A stretch of DNA of 64,000 nucleotides. It comes from an uncultured Lachnospiraceae bacterium (GTDB lineage: Bacteria > Bacillota > Clostridia > Lachnospirales > Lachnospiraceae). Below the pieces are notes generated by a model. It made no database searches. It saw only the letters and a program-made list of their open reading frames with translations, and had not been told where the DNA came from. A program made the position numbers and the translations under genes. The stretch's first letter is position 1. Every line of letters begins with the position of its first letter. The stretch spans positions 181,592 through 245,591 of the forward strand of contig CAJUDM010000001.1 of assembly GCA_910584915.1 (NCBI GenBank), in the 5' to 3' direction. Positions 62,695 through 64,000 of this stretch are shown here, in pieces.

Positions 62695-64000
62695 TCACAC
62701 AAACTCACTCTCCCAGACATCCACCCCGTTGTCCTGAAACACCTCGTGGAGCCGCCCCGAAAGCTGCCTCTTTGTCACACCCTTTTTCAGGATCGCCTGC
62801 AAAAAACCGCCGCCTCCGGCTCCCGCTATAAACCTCCCGTCGATCAGGTCCTCGCAGGACAGGAAAATCTGGTCGATACAGGTGTTCGTCGCGCCCATAT
62901 CCAACTGTTTTGAAAGTTCCCAGTGTTCGTTGAACAACCTCGCCAGCCCGTCGATGTCGCCTTCCTCCAGCGCCCATTTCATCCGGACTGCCGTCACCTT
63001 CATCGCGGACAGCGCCTCCACAGATTCCCTTCGCCCTCCAATATAATTTCCCACAACCTCCCTGAGCAGGTTCCTTGCCAGTCTTCTCTGCCCCGTGTAG
63101 ATCAGCACAAACCGCTCCTGAAGTTCCCTCATCGCCTTCTCCGGCACAGAGACCTGATCTACCCGGATCTTCTGGTCGATCCCCGACTTCGTCGTGATAT
63201 ACTTGATGCCGTTTGTCAGACCGCCCACCTGATCCTGCCATCCCCCGCCGGTACTCATCATCTGTTCCATGCACAGGACGATGTCGTAAAGCGCCCCGTC
63301 ATCGCAGGAAAGCCCCAGAAATTCATGGAGCGCCTTCACACAGGCTCCCGACAAAATACTGCTCGTCCCGAGCCCCGAGCCCTTCGGCACGCCGACCACT
63401 TTCGTGGAGAGGTAAATGCCGCCGCCCAGTCTCCGCAGAATTTCCTGCAGCGTCTCTGTTCCCGCCAGAGGCACGATCCCGCAGGAGATCAGCGCCGCCT
63501 TATGCAATGCAAAAAAGTCAAAGGGATTGTGGCAGTCCCGTATTTCCTCCACCGTCCTGCACACGCCCTCCGCGCCGATATCTTCACTGGCAAACTCCAC
63601 CTGCAGCGCATCCAGTTTCCTCACCTCCACCTGGATCGGCAGGATGCCGTTTAACTTCAGCGCCGCATTCAGCACAACGCCGCCGTTTTCATTGCAGTAG
63701 GGCGGTGTATCTGTCCAGCCGCCTCCCCAGTTCACCCTCACCGGCAGCCGCACTGTCACATTTTCGTTTTCTATACGATAATTTTTATTGTCCTGAATAT
63801 ATTTTCTGCTGTTGTCATAGACAGCTTTGCCGAGACAGTCAAAACAAAGCCTTTCCAGCACATCGTAGCCCACATCCCCCGCAAAGATGATATTTTTCTC
63901 CCGCATATGCCGTGAAAGGGCATAATAGATGCGCATCTTCAGCAAAAGCCCGCTCTCCTTTGCCTTCTCCATCAGCAGGTCAAACTTCTTCTGATCGATC
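62695..64000 (-). CDS. fkp: L-fucokinase domain (Fkp-like GHMP kinase), 5' part outside window
   Basis: 434 residues are visible and the frame stays open to the right edge (IDQKKFDLL before the first internal Met), so the N-terminal part lies outside. The GHMP kinase motifs are clear: PVRVNWGGGWTDTPPYCNEN, GVPKGSGLGTSSILSGA (phosphate loop), MSTGGGWQDQVGG and GAGGGGFLQAILKKG. The GWTDTPPY element is that of L-fucose kinases and related sugar kinases (Fkp C-terminus), which make fucose-1-phosphate in the salvage route to GDP-fucose. Whether a guanylyltransferase domain precedes it, as in Bacteroides Fkp, cannot be seen. It would feed the GT10 fucosyltransferase at 12721-13734. Confidence 0.87.
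   Translation of the reverse strand, partial: IDQKKFDLLMEKAKESGLLLKMRIYYALSRHMREKNIIFAGDVGYDVLERLCFDCLGKAVYDNSRKYIQDNKNYRIENENVTVRLPVRVNWGGGWTDTPPYCNENGGVVLNAALKLNGILPIQVEVRKLDALQVEFASEDIGAEGVCRTVEEIRDCHNPFDFFALHKAALISCGIVPLAGTETLQEILRRLGGGIYLSTKVVGVPKGSGLGTSSILSGACVKALHEFLGLSCDDGALYDIVLCMEQMMSTGGGWQDQVGGLTNGIKYITTKSGIDQKIRVDQVSVPEKAMRELQERFVLIYTGQRRLARNLLREVVGNYIGGRRESVEALSAMKVTAVRMKWALEEGDIDGLARLFNEHWELSKQLDMGATNTCIDQIFLSCEDLIDGRFIAGAGGGGFLQAILKKGVTKRQLSGRLHEVFQDNGVDVWESEFV

Noticed and set aside
63213..63890. 225-codon plus-strand open frame
   Set aside because: Antisense to the fucokinase domain; Pro/Ser/Arg-rich shadow of a GC-rich gene.

Overview
The window is one very large surface-polysaccharide (capsule/exopolysaccharide) locus. 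It holds about 48 genes or gene remnants, nearly all of them glycosyltransferases, membrane sugar-transfer proteins, polymerases, chain initiators and modifying enzymes. A Spo0A-type DNA-binding domain, AGGAG-type ribosome sites, frequent GTG/TTG starts, low-to-middle GC and the kinds of eps genes present suggest a Gram-positive, spore-forming-lineage Clostridia, most likely Lachnospiraceae. That placement is an inference from family content; no rRNA, tRNA, phage, IS transposase or CRISPR array was seen.

Layout. (1) 1-4950, minus strand: partial nucleotide-sugar dehydrogenase, a polytopic membrane protein, an initiating sugar-phosphate transferase and a Wzy/ligase-like polymerase, read from a promoter at about 4972-5001. 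(2) 5042-6115, plus strand: a lone acyltransferase, divergent from region 1 and overlapping region 3 tail to tail. (3) 55442 down to 6088, minus strand: about 49 kb in which all 37 genes or remnants point the same way, many with 4-bp ATGA overlaps. From its 5' end it carries a TuaG-like GT2, a WbaP-like initiator, a Wzz-like chain-length protein, EpsG polymerase, two tandem pairs of membrane GT-C-like proteins, GT4/GT2 enzymes, a second polymerase, a UDP-GlcNAc 4,6-dehydratase, a PglC-like initiator with an epimerase/reductase, more GT2/GT4 enzymes, a nucleotidyltransferase fusion, a GT10 fucosyltransferase, an ABC flippase and a GtrII-type transferase. (4) 55692-57790, plus strand: a Spo0A C-terminal-domain protein without receiver, followed by a membrane-anchored CotH-family kinase. 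(5) 64000-57943, minus strand: the C-terminal part of an Fkp-like fucokinase, two related GT-C-like proteins and a polyprenyl-phosphate sugar transferase between them.

How it fits together. There are three chain initiators (2255-3673, 28135-28740, 52950-54482) and three Wzy/EpsG-like polymerases, but only one flippase candidate (an ABC transporter) and one Wzz. The locus therefore looks like two or three polysaccharide modules joined in series. Fucose activation (62695-64000) and fucose transfer (GT10, 12721-13734) lie 49 kb apart at opposite ends. The dehydratase, reductase and PglC-like initiator at 27173-30839 look like a unit that starts chains with a 6-deoxy-HexNAc sugar. The Spo0A-like protein is placed to control the giant operon.

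Oddities. A 685-residue protein joins an SGNH-like region to a CitC-like nucleotidyltransferase. There is a frameshifted AAA/PD-(D/E)XK gene, plus a separate 54-residue tail of the same family coupled between two glycosyltransferases. The Wzz protein carries what looks like a degenerate kinase-like tail. Degenerate tandem repeats of about 30-38 bp recur at gene ends and inside reading frames.
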